Assembly: GCF_900220985.1 (NCBI RefSeq)
Contig: NZ_OCPC01000004.1
Location: forward strand, 186,001 to 250,000
Direction of reading: 5' to 3'
Source: Parahoeflea halophila
GTDB taxonomy: Bacteria > Pseudomonadota > Alphaproteobacteria > Rhizobiales > Rhizobiaceae
DNA length: 64,000 nucleotides
The first letter of the stretch is position 1. Every line of letters begins with the position of its first letter. A model generated the notes under the pieces. It saw only the letters and a list, made by a program, of their open reading frames with translations. It was not told where the DNA came from and did no database searches. A program made the translations under genes and the position numbers. Shown in pieces: positions 1 to 8,903 of this stretch.

Positions 1-189
1 CGGCCAGCGCCGAACCACCGGACTCTTGCCGGTAATGGCCAGGCCGTCCTTGTAGTTGATGGTGGTCCATTCCACCTCGACGACCACGTCGCCTTCCATC
101 AGATCATCGAGGCCAAGCTCGGTCACATTGACCGACATAACCTTGTTCTCGTCGCGGGTGAGCAGGATGCCCTTGAAACGGTCTTGCAT
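1..189 (-). CDS. AcuI/YhdH-family NADPH quinone or acryloyl-CoA reductase, N-terminal part only
   Basis: Only the first 63 codons are in the window; the gene runs off the left edge. The ATG is at 187-189. The visible protein starts MQDRFKGILL and contains VEWTTINYKDGLAITGKSP, the N-terminal GroES-like segment typical of the YhdH/AcuI branch of zinc-free medium-chain dehydrogenases. Members reduce quinones or acryloyl-CoA with NADPH. It lies downstream of lspA on the same strand with a gap of about 70 bases. The family call rests on the N-terminus alone, so the substrate cannot be named. Confidence 0.75.
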   Translation of the reverse strand, partial: MQDRFKGILLTRDENKVMSVNVTELGLDDLMEGDVVVEVEWTTINYKDGLAITGKSPVVRRWP

Positions 190-261
190 GGAAGCTCCTC
201 TTGTGTTGATCCAGACTGGCCCCTCCAGTCCTCAAGATCAAGGGCGGCGCCCGGTCACGGG

Positions 262-771
262 TCAGGTTCGGTTCTTGCGTTCGTGCAGCATGGCGAATAC
301 CTCGTCGAGCACGATCAGCCCGGCGCCGATGCTGATGAAGGCATCGGCCAGGTTGAAGACCGCAAATGACCACGTCGCGGTGTGAAACAGGATGTAGTCG
401 ACCACGTGACCGTAAACGGCCCGGTCGATGAGATTGCCGAGTGCACCGCCGATGATCAGCGCATAGCCCAGATGCGCGATCCTGCGCTCGGGCGGCGTGC
501 GCCACCACAAGAAAAGCACGAAGACAATCACGAGCCCGGTCAGCATGAGCAGCGCCGTATCCGGCAATCCGCCAAGCATGGAGAACGCGATGCCCTCGTT
601 CCATGTGCGGTAGAGCGCAAGCATCGGGATAACCGGCACCAGCTCGTGAAACGGCAGCCGCGTCTCGACCAGCCATTTGATCACCTGGTCGATTGCGACG
701 CTGGCTGAAACAAGCAGCAACATCGGCATGAGGCGGCTCAGCGCCGCTGTTTCGGAACGGGCAGAGCTCAT
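262..771 (-). CDS. lspA: Lipoprotein signal peptidase (signal peptidase II)
   Basis: Inner-membrane aspartyl protease that cleaves prolipoproteins after lipid attachment at the lipobox cysteine. The protein is 169 residues, the usual length, with four hydrophobic segments (about 14-33, 72-90, 101-116 and 138-158). The two catalytic aspartates are visible: Asp125 in VVDYI and Asp143 in FNLADAF, and the conserved GGALGNLIDR motif sits at 108-117. Its ATG overlaps the stop of the upstream RNA methyltransferase as ATGA (768-771), so the two are translationally coupled. It is essential in most Gram-negative bacteria that make many lipoproteins; a predicted lipoprotein substrate is encoded at 33.6 kb. 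Confidence 0.95.
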   Translation of the reverse strand: MSSARSETAALSRLMPMLLLVSASVAIDQVIKWLVETRLPFHELVPVIPMLALYRTWNEGIAFSMLGGLPDTALLMLTGLVIVFVLFLWWRTPPERRIAHLGYALIIGGALGNLIDRAVYGHVVDYILFHTATWSFAVFNLADAFISIGAGLIVLDEVFAMLHERKNRT

Positions 772-1634
772 GCGCTGGGCTCATCAAGTAAAAGCAGGTG
801 ACGCCGCGCTTCAAACAGCATCACCCCGGTGGCAATCGCCAGATTGAGCGAATCCGCCCGACCGGTCTGCGGAATACGGGCAAGCTTGCCGCAGGCCTTG
901 GTCAGAGTGTCGGGCAGGCCCTGCTGTTCATTGCCCATCAACAACACCACAGGCTGGCCGGCGTAATCGATCGTGCGGTAGTCGACGCTGCCCTTGAGAT
1001 GGCTGCCGACAACCAGCGTAGAGGATTTCTGCGACCAGTTGAGGAATTCGGATTCCGTCGCCCGCACCAGCGGCACCGCAAACACCGATCCCATTGTGGC
1101 GCGGACCGTTTCCATCGAAAACGGATCGACCGTCTCGCCGATAAGCATGACACCCGATGCCCCGGCCGCGTCCGCTGTGCGGATGATGGTTCCCAGGTTT
1201 CCCGGATCCCGAACCCGGTCGAGCGCTATCCAGGTTTCGTCCTTCGCAGGCTTGATGCCGCCGAGTGGTGCCAGCTTCTGCTCAAAGACAGCGATCACCG
1301 CCTGTGGATTGTCGCGCCGCGTGATCGCGGTCAGAACCTTCTCGCTGACTTCCAGCACCAGCCCGCCGCGCGCGACCGTCAGCGCCGCGATCTTCTCGAC
1401 CTGTCCCTTGCCGCGCTGGTTCTTGGCATAAATCAGCGTGCGGATAGCCCAGCCCAGTTCGATCGCATCGATCACCAGCTTCAGGCCTTCGGCAAGGAAG
1501 GTGCCGGTTTCGTCGCGGTGTTTCTTCATCGACAGCGCGCGGATGTCCTTGATCACCGGATTGGACAGGCTGGTGATTTCCTTCACCTGCCCCACTCTGG
1601 CCGCGCGATGGACTGGTTTGTCGTGATCACTCAT
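768..1634 (-). CDS. TrmH/SpoU-family RNA 2'-O-methyltransferase
   Basis: SPOUT-class methyltransferase expected to methylate a ribose 2'-OH in rRNA or tRNA with S-adenosylmethionine. The N-terminal substrate-binding domain (about residues 10-110) is followed by the SpoU domain with the knot motifs: ALDRVRDPGNLGTIIRTADA, then LLMGNEQQGL, then ADSLNLAIATGVMLFE near the C-terminus. An upstream in-frame start exists at 1679, but the ATG at 1634 is preferred because it overlaps the stop of the upstream methyltransferase gene by four bases (ATGA), giving 288 residues. It forms a compact cluster of methyltransferase, TrmH-like protein and lspA. The exact RNA target cannot be told from sequence. Confidence 0.88.
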   Translation of the reverse strand: MSDHDKPVHRAARVGQVKEITSLSNPVIKDIRALSMKKHRDETGTFLAEGLKLVIDAIELGWAIRTLIYAKNQRGKGQVEKIAALTVARGGLVLEVSEKVLTAITRRDNPQAVIAVFEQKLAPLGGIKPAKDETWIALDRVRDPGNLGTIIRTADAAGASGVMLIGETVDPFSMETVRATMGSVFAVPLVRATESEFLNWSQKSSTLVVGSHLKGSVDYRTIDYAGQPVVLLMGNEQQGLPDTLTKACGKLARIPQTGRADSLNLAIATGVMLFEARRHLLLLDEPSA

Positions 1635-2842
1635 TGCGGCAGCCACCTTGAAAAAAGCGAGGTCGACAGCGCGCGGCATTCCTCCGCCTCGGGCTTGCCG
1701 CTCTCGCGTATGATCAGTTCGCCCGATTCCACCCGGCCGCCGGCGCCGCGCATGGTCTCGCGCATCAGTTCGTGCGTGGCAAAGAACGAGGCACGGATCG
1801 AGTAGGCGGTCAGCACCAGCCCCACCGGCTTGTCGCTCAACAGCTCGCGGCAGATGTCGAGCATCGACGGAAGGTGCTCGAAAAGGTGCCAGACTTCGCC
1901 ATTCGGCCCGCGGCCGAATTTGGGCGGGTCGGTGAGGATGATGTCGTAGCGGTTGCCGCGGCGCTCCTCGCGGGCGATGAACTTCATGGCGTCTTCGCAG
2001 ATCCAGCGGATCGGTTTGTCGTCAAGCCGCGCCAGCGCCTGGTTTTCCCGCCCCCATCCGATCGCTTTTTTCGATGCGTCGACATGGGTGACCTCCGCCC
2101 CTGCTTTCGCTGCCACCAGCGAAGCGACCCCGGTATAGCCGAACAGGTTGAGCACCTTCAGCGGCCGTTTGGCCTCGGTGATGCGGTCTGTCATCCAGCG
2201 CCAGTGCGCGATCTGTTCGGGAAACACGCCTACATGGCGGAACGAGGTCAGCCGGCCGTAGAAGTCGACTCCGAGCAGCTTCATCGGCCAGGTTTCGCCC
2301 AGCGGCATGCGGGGGAATGCCCAGCGACCGATGCCGTCCTCGTCGGTGTCGCCGGTAAAAACCGCGTCCGCCCTGGTCCATTCCGACTCCGGCAGCCCAC
2401 GGCCCCAGAGCGCCTGCGCCTCCGGACGCATGATGCGCAGGCTGCCATATTGTTCGAGCTTTTCGCCCTGGCCGGCTTCATTCAGCCCCATGTCGAGAAG
2501 CTGGTAGCCGTCCTCGTTTCCGGTCTCCAGGATCAGCGGCACGGTTTGCTTCGGCAGCGCGCCTTCGCGTTTGGTCAGCGGCCTCAGTGGCGCCTGTGGC
2601 TGGATCTCCGGTTTCCCGCCGCTCTTCCGGTCTGCTGGCGTTCGGTCCGGCCTTGCGCCCTTGCCCGGGGAGCTTGCCGCCGCTTCGGCGCGTGCCGGCT
2701 TGTCGCTTCTCGATCTGTCGTCGCGAAACTTGGCATTCCGCGGCTTGCCGCCGCCGCCCTTGGCCCGGTTTGCCTTTGGCCTGGAGTCTTCCGGCTGAGC
2801 GGGGCCGCCACGTCGTGGCTTTTGGGTGCGCTTGTCGGCCAA
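1631..2842 (-). CDS. Class I SAM-dependent rRNA methyltransferase, RlmI-like, with basic N-terminal tail
   Basis: Rossmann-fold methyltransferase of the RlmI/RlmK-like group (Methyltrans_SAM). The C-terminal half has the SAM-binding loop FGYTGVASLVAAKAGAEVTH and the catalytic-site motif ILTDPPKFGRGPNGEVW. The N-terminal ~100 residues are rich in Lys, Arg, Pro and Ala with no predicted fold, suggesting an RNA-binding tail. No in-frame ATG exists upstream of the domain; the frame stays open to 2998, but that would run into the Shine-Dalgarno and promoter of the divergent gene, so a TTG at 2842 (protein begins LADKRTQKPRR) is proposed. The start is therefore uncertain; the stop and family call are firm. 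Confidence 0.8.
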   Translation of the reverse strand: MADKRTQKPRRGGPAQPEDSRPKANRAKGGGGKPRNAKFRDDRSRSDKPARAEAAASSPGKGARPDRTPADRKSGGKPEIQPQAPLRPLTKREGALPKQTVPLILETGNEDGYQLLDMGLNEAGQGEKLEQYGSLRIMRPEAQALWGRGLPESEWTRADAVFTGDTDEDGIGRWAFPRMPLGETWPMKLLGVDFYGRLTSFRHVGVFPEQIAHWRWMTDRITEAKRPLKVLNLFGYTGVASLVAAKAGAEVTHVDASKKAIGWGRENQALARLDDKPIRWICEDAMKFIAREERRGNRYDIILTDPPKFGRGPNGEVWHLFEHLPSMLDICRELLSDKPVGLVLTAYSIRASFFATHELMRETMRGAGGRVESGELIIRESGKPEAEECRALSTSLFSRWLPQ

Positions 2843-2938
2843 GGTCTGAAATGTCCGGTTGTCTGCGTGGCCGGGCCCTGGGCAGTGCCCTGACCCCGCG
2901 ATTACATGAGAGATTGGACATAGCAATCCGATATGCAC

Positions 2939-2967
2939 TTGGCAAAGCCGTTTTCGCTTTGCATAGA
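2939..2967 (+). promoter_or_regulatory. Candidate sigma-70 type promoter for the CoxG-like gene
   Basis: TTGGCA (2939-2944) and CATAGA (2962-2967) are spaced by 17 bases, about 30 bases before the ATG at 2998. A clear Shine-Dalgarno AGGGAGG lies at 2981-2987. The -10 match is only partial. Confidence 0.35.
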
Positions 2968-2997
2968 TAGGCTCACAGTCAGGGAGGATCTTGTCCA

Positions 2998-3453
2998 ATG
3001 GAAATGAACGGCGAAGAACGTATTGCCGCCCCGCGTCAATTGGTCTGGGAAGCTCTCAACGATCCCGATGTTCTGCGCGAGTGTATCCCGGGTTGTCAGA
3101 CGCTGGAGAAGACCTCCGACACCGAGATGTCGGCCACCGTCAAGATCAAGATCGGGCCCGTCGCAGCCAAGTTCACCGGCGACGTAACGCTGGAAAACAT
3201 CAATGCACCTGAAAGCTACACGATTTCGGGCGAGGGCAAGGGTGGCATCGCCGGTTTCGCCAAGGGGGGCGCGGATGTGAATCTGGTCGAGGAGGGGGCG
3301 GAAACAGTTCTCACCTATGCGGTCAACGCGCAGGTTGGCGGAAAGATCGCCCAGCTCGGCTCCCGCCTGATCGATTCGACCTCGAAGAAACTCGCAGGCC
3401 AGTTCTTCAACAGATTCAATGAGTTGGTGAGCGCCAGGGCCGCCGGGACATAG
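2998..3453 (+). CDS. CoxG-like SRPBCC-family protein (carbon monoxide dehydrogenase subunit G family)
   Basis: A 151-residue protein of the START/SRPBCC fold. It opens with MEMNGEERIAAPRQLVWEAL and has the family hallmark DVLRECIPGCQTLEK near residues 26-40, then a glycine-rich GGIAGFAKGGADVNL stretch. CoxG proteins recruit or anchor molybdenum CO dehydrogenase in carboxydotrophs, but many rhizobial genomes carry isolated copies whose job is unknown. No cox structural genes are nearby, so a CO-oxidation role is not supported here. The start is well defined by AGGGAGG eleven bases upstream. Confidence 0.82.
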   Translation: MEMNGEERIAAPRQLVWEALNDPDVLRECIPGCQTLEKTSDTEMSATVKIKIGPVAAKFTGDVTLENINAPESYTISGEGKGGIAGFAKGGADVNLVEEGAETVLTYAVNAQVGGKIAQLGSRLIDSTSKKLAGQFFNRFNELVSARAAGT

Positions 3454-3454
3454 G

Positions 3455-3482
3455 AGCGCCGGGCCTTTCGCCGGCCAGCGCT
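3455..3482. terminator. Hairpin between convergent coxG-like and merR genes
   Basis: AGCGC at 3455-3459 pairs with GCGCT at 3478-3482, and further pairs form inside with small bulges. It lies exactly between two convergent stop codons, so it may end transcripts from both sides. No T-run follows on the plus strand. Confidence 0.45.
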
Positions 3483-3892
3483 TAATGTACCGTCTCGCAC
3501 AGGCTGTGGTCGGCCAGTGTCTCGATCACCGCGCAATGGGCGACGGTGTTCGCGTCACACTCGGAAATCCGTTTCAACTCATGTTCCAGCCGCTGCAGTT
3601 TTGCAATCCTTGCCTGGACATCCTCAAGCCGCTGCGCTGCCAGATTGTGGGCGTCATGACATGGTTTTTCCGGGTGCTGGCTCAGCTCCAGCAAACCCTT
3701 GATGTCCTCGATAGAAAACCCCAGTTCGCGCGAATGCCGGATGAAGGACAGGCGCTGCATCACGTCCTTTGAATAGCGGCGCTGATTACCTTCCGAGCGT
3801 TCCGGTGCCGCGATCAGGCCCATCTGCTCATAATACCGGATGGTCGGAATTTTCACCCCGGTGCGTTTGGAAAGCTCGCCGATGGAAAACAT
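3482..3892 (-). CDS. MerR-family heavy-metal-responsive transcriptional regulator
   Basis: A 136-residue MerR activator. The winged helix-turn-helix is at 1-70 (MFSIGELSKRTGVKIPTIRY and EGNQRRYSKDVMQRLSFI), followed by a dimerisation helix at about 80-110. Cysteines at 78, 112, 120 and 132 resemble the metal-binding pattern of the CadR/PbrR/ZntR branch rather than CueR, which suggests a divalent metal (Cd, Pb, Zn or Co) as inducer. It is divergent from a cation transporter with a 73-base spacer that carries a typical MerR operator, so it probably controls that gene and itself. The specific metal is inference. Confidence 0.85.
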   Translation of the reverse strand: MFSIGELSKRTGVKIPTIRYYEQMGLIAAPERSEGNQRRYSKDVMQRLSFIRHSRELGFSIEDIKGLLELSQHPEKPCHDAHNLAAQRLEDVQARIAKLQRLEHELKRISECDANTVAHCAVIETLADHSLCETVH

Positions 3893-3904
3893 CGAAACAT
3901 CCTC

Positions 3905-3935
3905 TTGAACCTATAGTCGCTAGAGGGATTATATA
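3905..3935 (+). promoter_or_regulatory. MerR-type promoter with 19-bp spacer and operator dyad
   Basis: TTGAAC (3905-3910) and TATATA (3930-3935) are separated by 19 bases, the over-long spacer that MerR activators correct by DNA distortion. Within it lies the dyad CCTATAG-TCG-CTAGAGG (3910-3926), six of seven arm positions matching. It faces the transporter gene at 3966 and lies behind merR. Confidence 0.8.
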
Positions 3936-3965
3936 TTGCGCCATTGATAGGACAAGGACCATAAA

Positions 3966-4664
3966 ATGGCGAACAACCTCACTCCGCACACGCCATCCTG
4001 CAGCGCCGAAAGCCAGGCTTGCGGCTGTTCCGGGAACCCGCGTTTTGACGGCATGGACGCTTCCTACAAGCGTGTCCTGTGGGCGGTGATCTCGATCAAC
4101 GCTGCCATGTTCCTCGTCGAGATGTCGGCGGGCCAGCTCGCGGGCTCCCAAGCGCTGCAGGCCGATGCGCTTGATTTCCTTGGCGATGCGCTGACCTACG
4201 GCCTGAGTCTCGCCGTCATCGGCATGAGCATCAGGGTCCGCTCAACGGCAGCTGTGTTGAAGGGCTTCAGCCTCCTGGCCATGGGTCTCTGGGTGTTTGG
4301 CTCGACTGCTTACCAGGTGTTGATCCTGGGTGTCCCCAGCGCCGGGATCATGGGTTCGATCGGCTTGTTGGCGCTGGCGGCCAATCTGGCCAGCGTGTTT
4401 CTGCTGATGCGCTACAAGGATGGCGATGCCAATGTTCGCTCGGTCTGGCTCTGTTCGCGCAATGACGCCATCGGCAATGTCGCCGTCATGACCGCAAGTG
4501 CCGCCGTCTGGCTCACCGCCTCGGCCTGGCCCGATCTCATCGTCGCCCTGCTGATGGCGGGCCTGTTTCTGCGCTCGGCCCAGCTGATACTGGTTCAGGC
4601 CTTCAGGGAGTACCGCTCCGGAGCGGATCTGGGCGCGCTGCAGAGCCACGGCCACCAGCATTGA
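3966..4664 (+). CDS. Cation diffusion facilitator-like metal transporter (short form)
   Basis: A 232-residue membrane protein with about six hydrophobic segments between 36 and 215. Metal-site motifs of the CDF fold are recognisable in altered form: ADALDFLGD near 60-68 and CSRNDAIGN near 159-167, each with acidic residues where HxxxD is common. The N-terminus is cysteine-rich (PSCSAESQACGCSG) and the C-terminus ends in HGHQH, both possible metal-binding ends. It lacks the long cytoplasmic C-terminal domain of classic CDF exporters, as is usual for the MerR-linked short group. Predicted role: metal efflux induced by the adjacent MerR protein. Confidence 0.8.
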   Translation: MANNLTPHTPSCSAESQACGCSGNPRFDGMDASYKRVLWAVISINAAMFLVEMSAGQLAGSQALQADALDFLGDALTYGLSLAVIGMSIRVRSTAAVLKGFSLLAMGLWVFGSTAYQVLILGVPSAGIMGSIGLLALAANLASVFLLMRYKDGDANVRSVWLCSRNDAIGNVAVMTASAAVWLTASAWPDLIVALLMAGLFLRSAQLILVQAFREYRSGADLGALQSHGHQH

Positions 4665-4772
4665 GCGCTCGGCGCTCCCGAGCAGACGGGGGACGACGAC
4701 GCTTGCAAGGGCGGAACTCCGTTGCACCTTCCTCAAGAATTCCGACGCTTTTAGATTGGCTGGCTGGCCGGT

Positions 4773-5123
4773 TCAGGCGGCCGAGCGCTTGTCGGGGGCG
4801 GGAAGGGAGGCGGCGATTTGTTGCGCCCTGGCCTTTTCGCGGTCAGCTTCGGTGTGCCATTTCACCGCCTCATTGGCATTGACGCGCGCCCGCTTGCGGT
4901 GCTTGCCCTGCTTGAACCAGGTGGCCAGTGAGCCGATGATCATACCGATGATCAGCGCAGCAAACAGGAAGACAAAAAAAGGCAGCGTCACCGACAGCAC
5001 TTCGTCCGCCGGATCGAACGGATTGAACGACAGTGTCACGGCCGTGCGGTTGGCTACGGACAGCATGATGAGAACAATGCCCAGGGGCACGAGAATTGCC
5101 AGTGCGATAATGCGCTTGATCAT
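4773..5123 (-). CDS. LapA-domain (DUF1049) inner-membrane protein
   Basis: A 116-residue protein with two membrane helices (about 5-25 and 46-70) and a charged, possibly helical cytoplasmic tail. This is the lipopolysaccharide assembly protein A domain architecture (LapA/YciS). In enterobacteria LapA works with LapB to regulate LpxC turnover; here no lapB is adjacent, so the function is inferred from family only. It lies downstream of ihfB and sppA on the same strand, an order often seen in Hyphomicrobiales, with a 223-base gap to ihfB in which no gene is apparent. Confidence 0.8.
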   Translation of the reverse strand: MIKRIIALAILVPLGIVLIMLSVANRTAVTLSFNPFDPADEVLSVTLPFFVFLFAALIIGMIIGSLATWFKQGKHRKRARVNANEAVKWHTEADREKARAQQIAASLPAPDKRSAA

Positions 5124-5346
5124 GGTTCGATCCAGTTTCCTTACAGGCCCGGGATCCCGCGTACTGCCCGGGCCTCGTCGTCATTCATGCAAGCCACGGG
5201 GCAATCGTGATGTCACGGTGATCACGAAACCCGTCGCCCTGTCAGCATCAGATAGGGCCTCATATGCCAGAGGCAACCTCGCGCCGCATAGGCGGAGCCT
5301 GCCTTCCAGGCCAAGTCGGCGTTCCCTTGTGGCCCTTTGCGAGGAC

Positions 5347-5637
5347 CTAATCCTTGTCTTCGGGATTGAGCCGCTCGCGCAGCTCCTTGCCGGTCTTGAA
5401 GAACGGCACCCATTTTTCTTCCACGAATACCGGTTCGCCGGTGCGCGGATTGCGGCCGGAGCGCGGCGGACGGTTCTTGACCGAAAATGCACCAAATCCG
5501 CGCAGTTCAACCCGGTTTCCCTCTGACAGCGCTTCCGTGATCTCGTCCAGCACGGCATTGACGATGTTCTCGACGTCCCGGTGATAGAGATGCGGGTTGC
5601 GCGCCGCAACTGCTTGAACCAATTCCGATTTGATCAT
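5347..5637 (-). CDS. ihfB: Integration host factor subunit beta
   Basis: A 96-residue DNA-bending protein of the HU/IHF family. It begins [20 protein letters not shown] and carries the beta-arm signature [19 protein letters not shown] followed by the TGEPVFV turn, the IHF-beta form. It pairs with IhfA, encoded elsewhere, to bend DNA in recombination, sigma-54 transcription and replication. The ATG at 5635-5637 overlaps the sppA stop by four bases (ATGA), so translation is coupled. An in-frame start further upstream (5685) would add 16 unrelated residues inside sppA and is rejected. Confidence 0.93.
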   Translation of the reverse strand: MIKSELVQAVAARNPHLYHRDVENIVNAVLDEITEALSEGNRVELRGFGAFSVKNRPPRSGRNPRTGEPVFVEEKWVPFFKTGKELRERLNPEDKD

Positions 5638-6617
5638 ATCCCTCGCCCCAACTCGACACTCTCCGACTGCTCGCCAACCTGCCAAACAGACACAAGGCCG
5701 TCAAGGAACAACTTGCCGCCCGACAACCTGTCGATTTCGGTTGCAAGCGATGTCGGCATGCCGAGAAAACGCTGGATCAGACTTGCTGCACCGGCGCCAA
5801 AGAGCAGGTTCGCAGTGTCGTCTGCGGGTTTCCAGTCGACGAATTCGAGGCTGTCGTCGACATCGCGGCTCTTCAGATAGGCGCGGATCTCCGCTTCACC
5901 GCCAAGCGCATCAACGAGGCCGTTCTTTAGCGCCTGCCGGCCGGTGAAGATCGAGCCGTCCGCAAGCTCCAGCACCTCGGTGCGGTCCATATCGCGGCGC
6001 TCGGCGACCAGGTCGACGAACCAATCATAGCTGTCGAGTACCATCGAGCGGATCATCGCCTTGGCTTCTTCGCTGGCCTCGTGGAAGGGCGAGGGCTCGG
6101 CCTTGAGAGGCGAGGATTTGATTTCCTCCAGCCGCACGCCGATCTTGTCGAGCAAATCCTGAGCCTGCGCATATTGGAAAATGACGCCGATCGAGCCGAC
6201 TATCGAGCTTTCGCCGGCCACGATATGGTCCGTCGAGGCGGCAATCATGTAGCCGGCTGAGGCGGCCAGGGTGTGTACGTCGGCGACCACCGGTTTTAGC
6301 TTGCCGGCCTCGACCAGCGCCCTGTGGATGCGCTCGCCGCCATAAGTGGTGCCGCCGGGTGATGAGATCGTGACAACCAGCGCTTTGGCCGCCTCGCTTT
6401 CGGAGGCATCCTCAATCAGGTCGAGCAGGGGCTGGTCGTCGGTGATCACGCCGCTGATGTCGATACGGGCTATGTGACTGCCGCTCCGGCCCACGCCCTG
6501 AAACCGCATGAACAGCCCGGCCACGAGGGCAATGGCAATGACGATGGCCGTGATGCGCCAGAAGCTGAGTTTGCGCCGGATCCGGCGGCGATCGGCAAGA
6601 ATGTCCGGGTCGGTCAC
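5634..6617 (-). CDS. sppA: Signal peptide peptidase SppA (short form)
   Basis: Inner-membrane serine protease that degrades signal peptides left after secretion. It has one N-terminal membrane anchor at about 19-38 and a single protease domain, the 36-kDa type. The Ser-Lys dyad is visible: Ser120 in TLAASAGYM and Lys172 in [13 protein letters not shown]. The 52-residue spacing equals that of the Bacillus subtilis enzyme. The start codon is GTG (minus strand, 6615-6617), giving 327 residues. It is directly coupled to ihfB downstream. Divergent from lptC with a 246-base spacer. Confidence 0.93.
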   Translation of the reverse strand: MTDPDILADRRRIRRKLSFWRITAIVIAIALVAGLFMRFQGVGRSGSHIARIDISGVITDDQPLLDLIEDASESEAAKALVVTISSPGGTTYGGERIHRALVEAGKLKPVVADVHTLAASAGYMIAASTDHIVAGESSIVGSIGVIFQYAQAQDLLDKIGVRLEEIKSSPLKAEPSPFHEASEEAKAMIRSMVLDSYDWFVDLVAERRDMDRTEVLELADGSIFTGRQALKNGLVDALGGEAEIRAYLKSRDVDDSLEFVDWKPADDTANLLFGAGAASLIQRFLGMPTSLATEIDRLSGGKLFLDGLVSVWQVGEQSESVELGRGI

Positions 6618-6863
6618 GCGTAGTCCTCCGATGGTGCAATGGCTACTTACAGGATGCGGCTTGCAGCTATGATGGCTTCAGGCGGCCTTGGCGCGGCTTT
6701 GCTTTTGCCATTGCCGCCGCGGCATGGCAATCTGCGTCCACTGCTTCGCAAAATCACCATATTGGCATGCGAAGCCGACCGCAACTGCATCCAGGCCAAA
6801 CAACCGGACGGTGCCGCAAACCGGCCCCTCAAGTCCGGACCACCACCAGGAATACAGCGCCGA

Positions 6864-7544
6864 ATGACCACATCGACAGTCTCAGAGGTTCCCGATAGCG
6901 GCCGGTATGCTGGCCGGTCGCACGCCGAGTACAAGCGTGCCCTGTCGCACTCCCGGCTCGTAAGGGTGCTCAAGGTCTTGCTGCCGCTTTCGGCCGCGCT
7001 GGTCGTCGTGGCCTTTGTCGTGGTGTCTCTGCTCGACAATCTGGTGCCGGAGGGTGTCGGCATCGATTCAGTTGTCGTCCGTGATGGAAAGCTGGTTATG
7101 CAGAACCCTGTCATGAGCGGCCAGAGCTCGGACGCGCGGCCCTACACTGTCCGGGCAGTGCGCGCGATCCAGGACCTGTCCGCCGCCCATGTCATCGTGC
7201 TTGAGGACATCGTTGCTGACCTGCCCGCCCCCAATGACAGCACCGCAGTTCTCAATGCCGCCAGCGGGACCTTTGACAGGAGGGCGCAGACCATCCTGTT
7301 CGACAAGCCGCTTTCCGTGTCGACGGACGACGGCATGACGGTAAATCTGCAAAACGCCGATGTCGATATGGCCAATGGCGGGCTGGTATCCAATGCCCCG
7401 GTTTCGATCAGCAGCGGCGACGCCTCTGTGGTTGCGCAATCCATGCAGATGACAGATAAGGGCCGCGTCATCATCTTTCAGGATCAGGTCCGCATGACGA
7501 TCAACCCCTCGGCGCTGAAGCCGAAGGACGGAGCACCGAACTGA
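6864..7544 (+). CDS. lptC: LPS export protein LptC
   Basis: Bitopic inner-membrane component of the Lpt bridge that moves lipopolysaccharide from LptB2FG to LptA. The protein is 226 residues, with a cytoplasmic N-terminus, a transmembrane helix at about 38-60 (VLKVLLPLSAALVVVAFVVV) and a periplasmic beta-jellyroll region. An upstream start at 6639 would add 75 residues lacking similarity, so the ATG at 6864 is chosen. It is followed after one base by lptA and then lptB, the standard order. Sequence similarity among LptC proteins is weak, so context strengthens the call. Confidence 0.88.
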   Translation: MTTSTVSEVPDSGRYAGRSHAEYKRALSHSRLVRVLKVLLPLSAALVVVAFVVVSLLDNLVPEGVGIDSVVVRDGKLVMQNPVMSGQSSDARPYTVRAVRAIQDLSAAHVIVLEDIVADLPAPNDSTAVLNAASGTFDRRAQTILFDKPLSVSTDDGMTVNLQNADVDMANGGLVSNAPVSISSGDASVVAQSMQMTDKGRVIIFQDQVRMTINPSALKPKDGAPN

Positions 7545-7545
7545 C

Positions 7546-8100
7546 ATGGCAAGAACGCCGTTCCATCTGACCATTTTTGCTGTGGCCGCGATCGCGGCCG
7601 GATCGCTGGCCCCCGTATCTGGCGCCTTCGCCCAAGACACCGAGAGCCGGATGTCGGGTCTGGCGCTATCGGGTGACGAGCCGATCCAGATCGAGAGCGA
7701 CCTGCTCAAGATCAACGAGGAAACCAGCCAGGCCACCTTCACGGGAAACGTCAAGGTGGTGCAGGGCGATACCCTCCTGCAGGCCGGCGAAATGATTGTC
7801 AATTACACCAAGGGTGGAGGATCGGTGTCCTCCGGTTCGGCCGACATCCGGGAGATCGAACTCTACAAGAAGGTGTTCATCCAGTCTGGCACCCAGACCG
7901 CCACGGCGGACGCCGGAAATTTCAACATGGCCGACGAGATCCTCGTGCTGACAGGAGAGAAGGTCGTGCTCACCGATGCCGACAATGTCTTCATCGGCTG
8001 CAAGCTGACCGTGCAGATGAAGAACGGCCAGGCCAAGCTCGACAGTTGCGGGCGCCGTGTCATGATCCAGCTCGATCCCAAGTCGCGACCCAAGAAGTGA
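7546..8100 (+). CDS. lptA: LPS transport periplasmic protein LptA
   Basis: Periplasmic OstA/LptA-domain protein that polymerises as the bridge carrying LPS across the periplasm. A signal peptide spans about 1-29 with cleavage likely after AFA. The mature part contains the family features [31 protein letters not shown] and [17 protein letters not shown], a repeating beta pattern. Length is 184 residues. It lies between lptC and lptB; the lptB GTG overlaps its stop. Confidence 0.92.
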   Translation: MARTPFHLTIFAVAAIAAGSLAPVSGAFAQDTESRMSGLALSGDEPIQIESDLLKINEETSQATFTGNVKVVQGDTLLQAGEMIVNYTKGGGSVSSGSADIREIELYKKVFIQSGTQTATADAGNFNMADEILVLTGEKVVLTDADNVFIGCKLTVQMKNGQAKLDSCGRRVMIQLDPKSRPKK

Positions 8101-8903
8101 TCCGGGCGCTCTTTTCATCACTGGGCAACAACGGCGGGGACGGCGATGTTGCCCAGGCTCCCGAGGGTCCGACGCGTTATGACGGAACGCTGATTGCCCG
8201 CAATCTGACAAAGGCCTACAAGTCGCGACGGGTTGTGGATGGTGTCTCTCTTGGCGTTCGCCGTGGTGAGGCGGTGGGGCTCCTGGGGCCGAACGGGGCC
8301 GGTAAAACCACCTGTTTTTACATGATCACCGGTCTGGTGCCCGTCGATGCCGGCACAATCGAGATCGATGGGCATGATGTTTCGAGCCTGCCGATGTACC
8401 GCCGCGCCCGGCTCGGCGTCGGCTACTTGCCGCAGGAGGCCTCGATTTTCCGCGGCCTCAGCGTCGAGGCCAATATCCGCGCCGTTCTCGAGGTGGTGGA
8501 GAAAAACCGGGCCAAGCGCGAGGAAAAGCTCGACAGCCTGCTCGAGGAATTCCATATCTCGCATCTGCGCAAGTCTCCCTCCATCGCCCTGTCGGGCGGT
8601 GAGCGCCGACGGCTCGAGATCGCCCGGGCGCTCGCATCCGATCCGACTTTCATGCTGCTTGATGAGCCTTTCGCCGGCGTCGACCCGATCGCGGTCTCCG
8701 ATATCCAGGATCTCGTGCGCCACCTTACCCGCCGCGGCATCGGAGTCTTGATCACCGATCACAATGTGCGCGAAACACTGGGTCTGATCGATCGCGCCTA
8801 CATCATGAATGCCGGCGTGCTTCTGACCCATGGCCGGCCCGCCGACATCGTCGCAAATCCCGATGTGCGCCGCCTCTATTTGGGCGAGCAGTTCTCGCTG
8901 TAG
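8097..8903 (+). CDS. lptB: LPS export ABC transporter ATPase LptB
   Basis: Cytoplasmic ATPase that powers LPS extraction with LptF and LptG. Walker A is GPNGAGKTT, the signature is LSGGERRR, Walker B is [13 protein letters not shown], and the H-loop is ITDHNVRE. The protein is 268 residues with a short extra N-terminal tail before [19 protein letters not shown]. The chosen GTG start at 8097 overlaps the lptA stop as GTGA; an earlier in-frame start would lie deep in lptA. It is followed by rpoN, the usual alphaproteobacterial neighbour. Confidence 0.95.
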   Translation: MIRALFSSLGNNGGDGDVAQAPEGPTRYDGTLIARNLTKAYKSRRVVDGVSLGVRRGEAVGLLGPNGAGKTTCFYMITGLVPVDAGTIEIDGHDVSSLPMYRRARLGVGYLPQEASIFRGLSVEANIRAVLEVVEKNRAKREEKLDSLLEEFHISHLRKSPSIALSGGERRRLEIARALASDPTFMLLDEPFAGVDPIAVSDIQDLVRHLTRRGIGVLITDHNVRETLGLIDRAYIMNAGVLLTHGRPADIVANPDVRRLYLGEQFSL

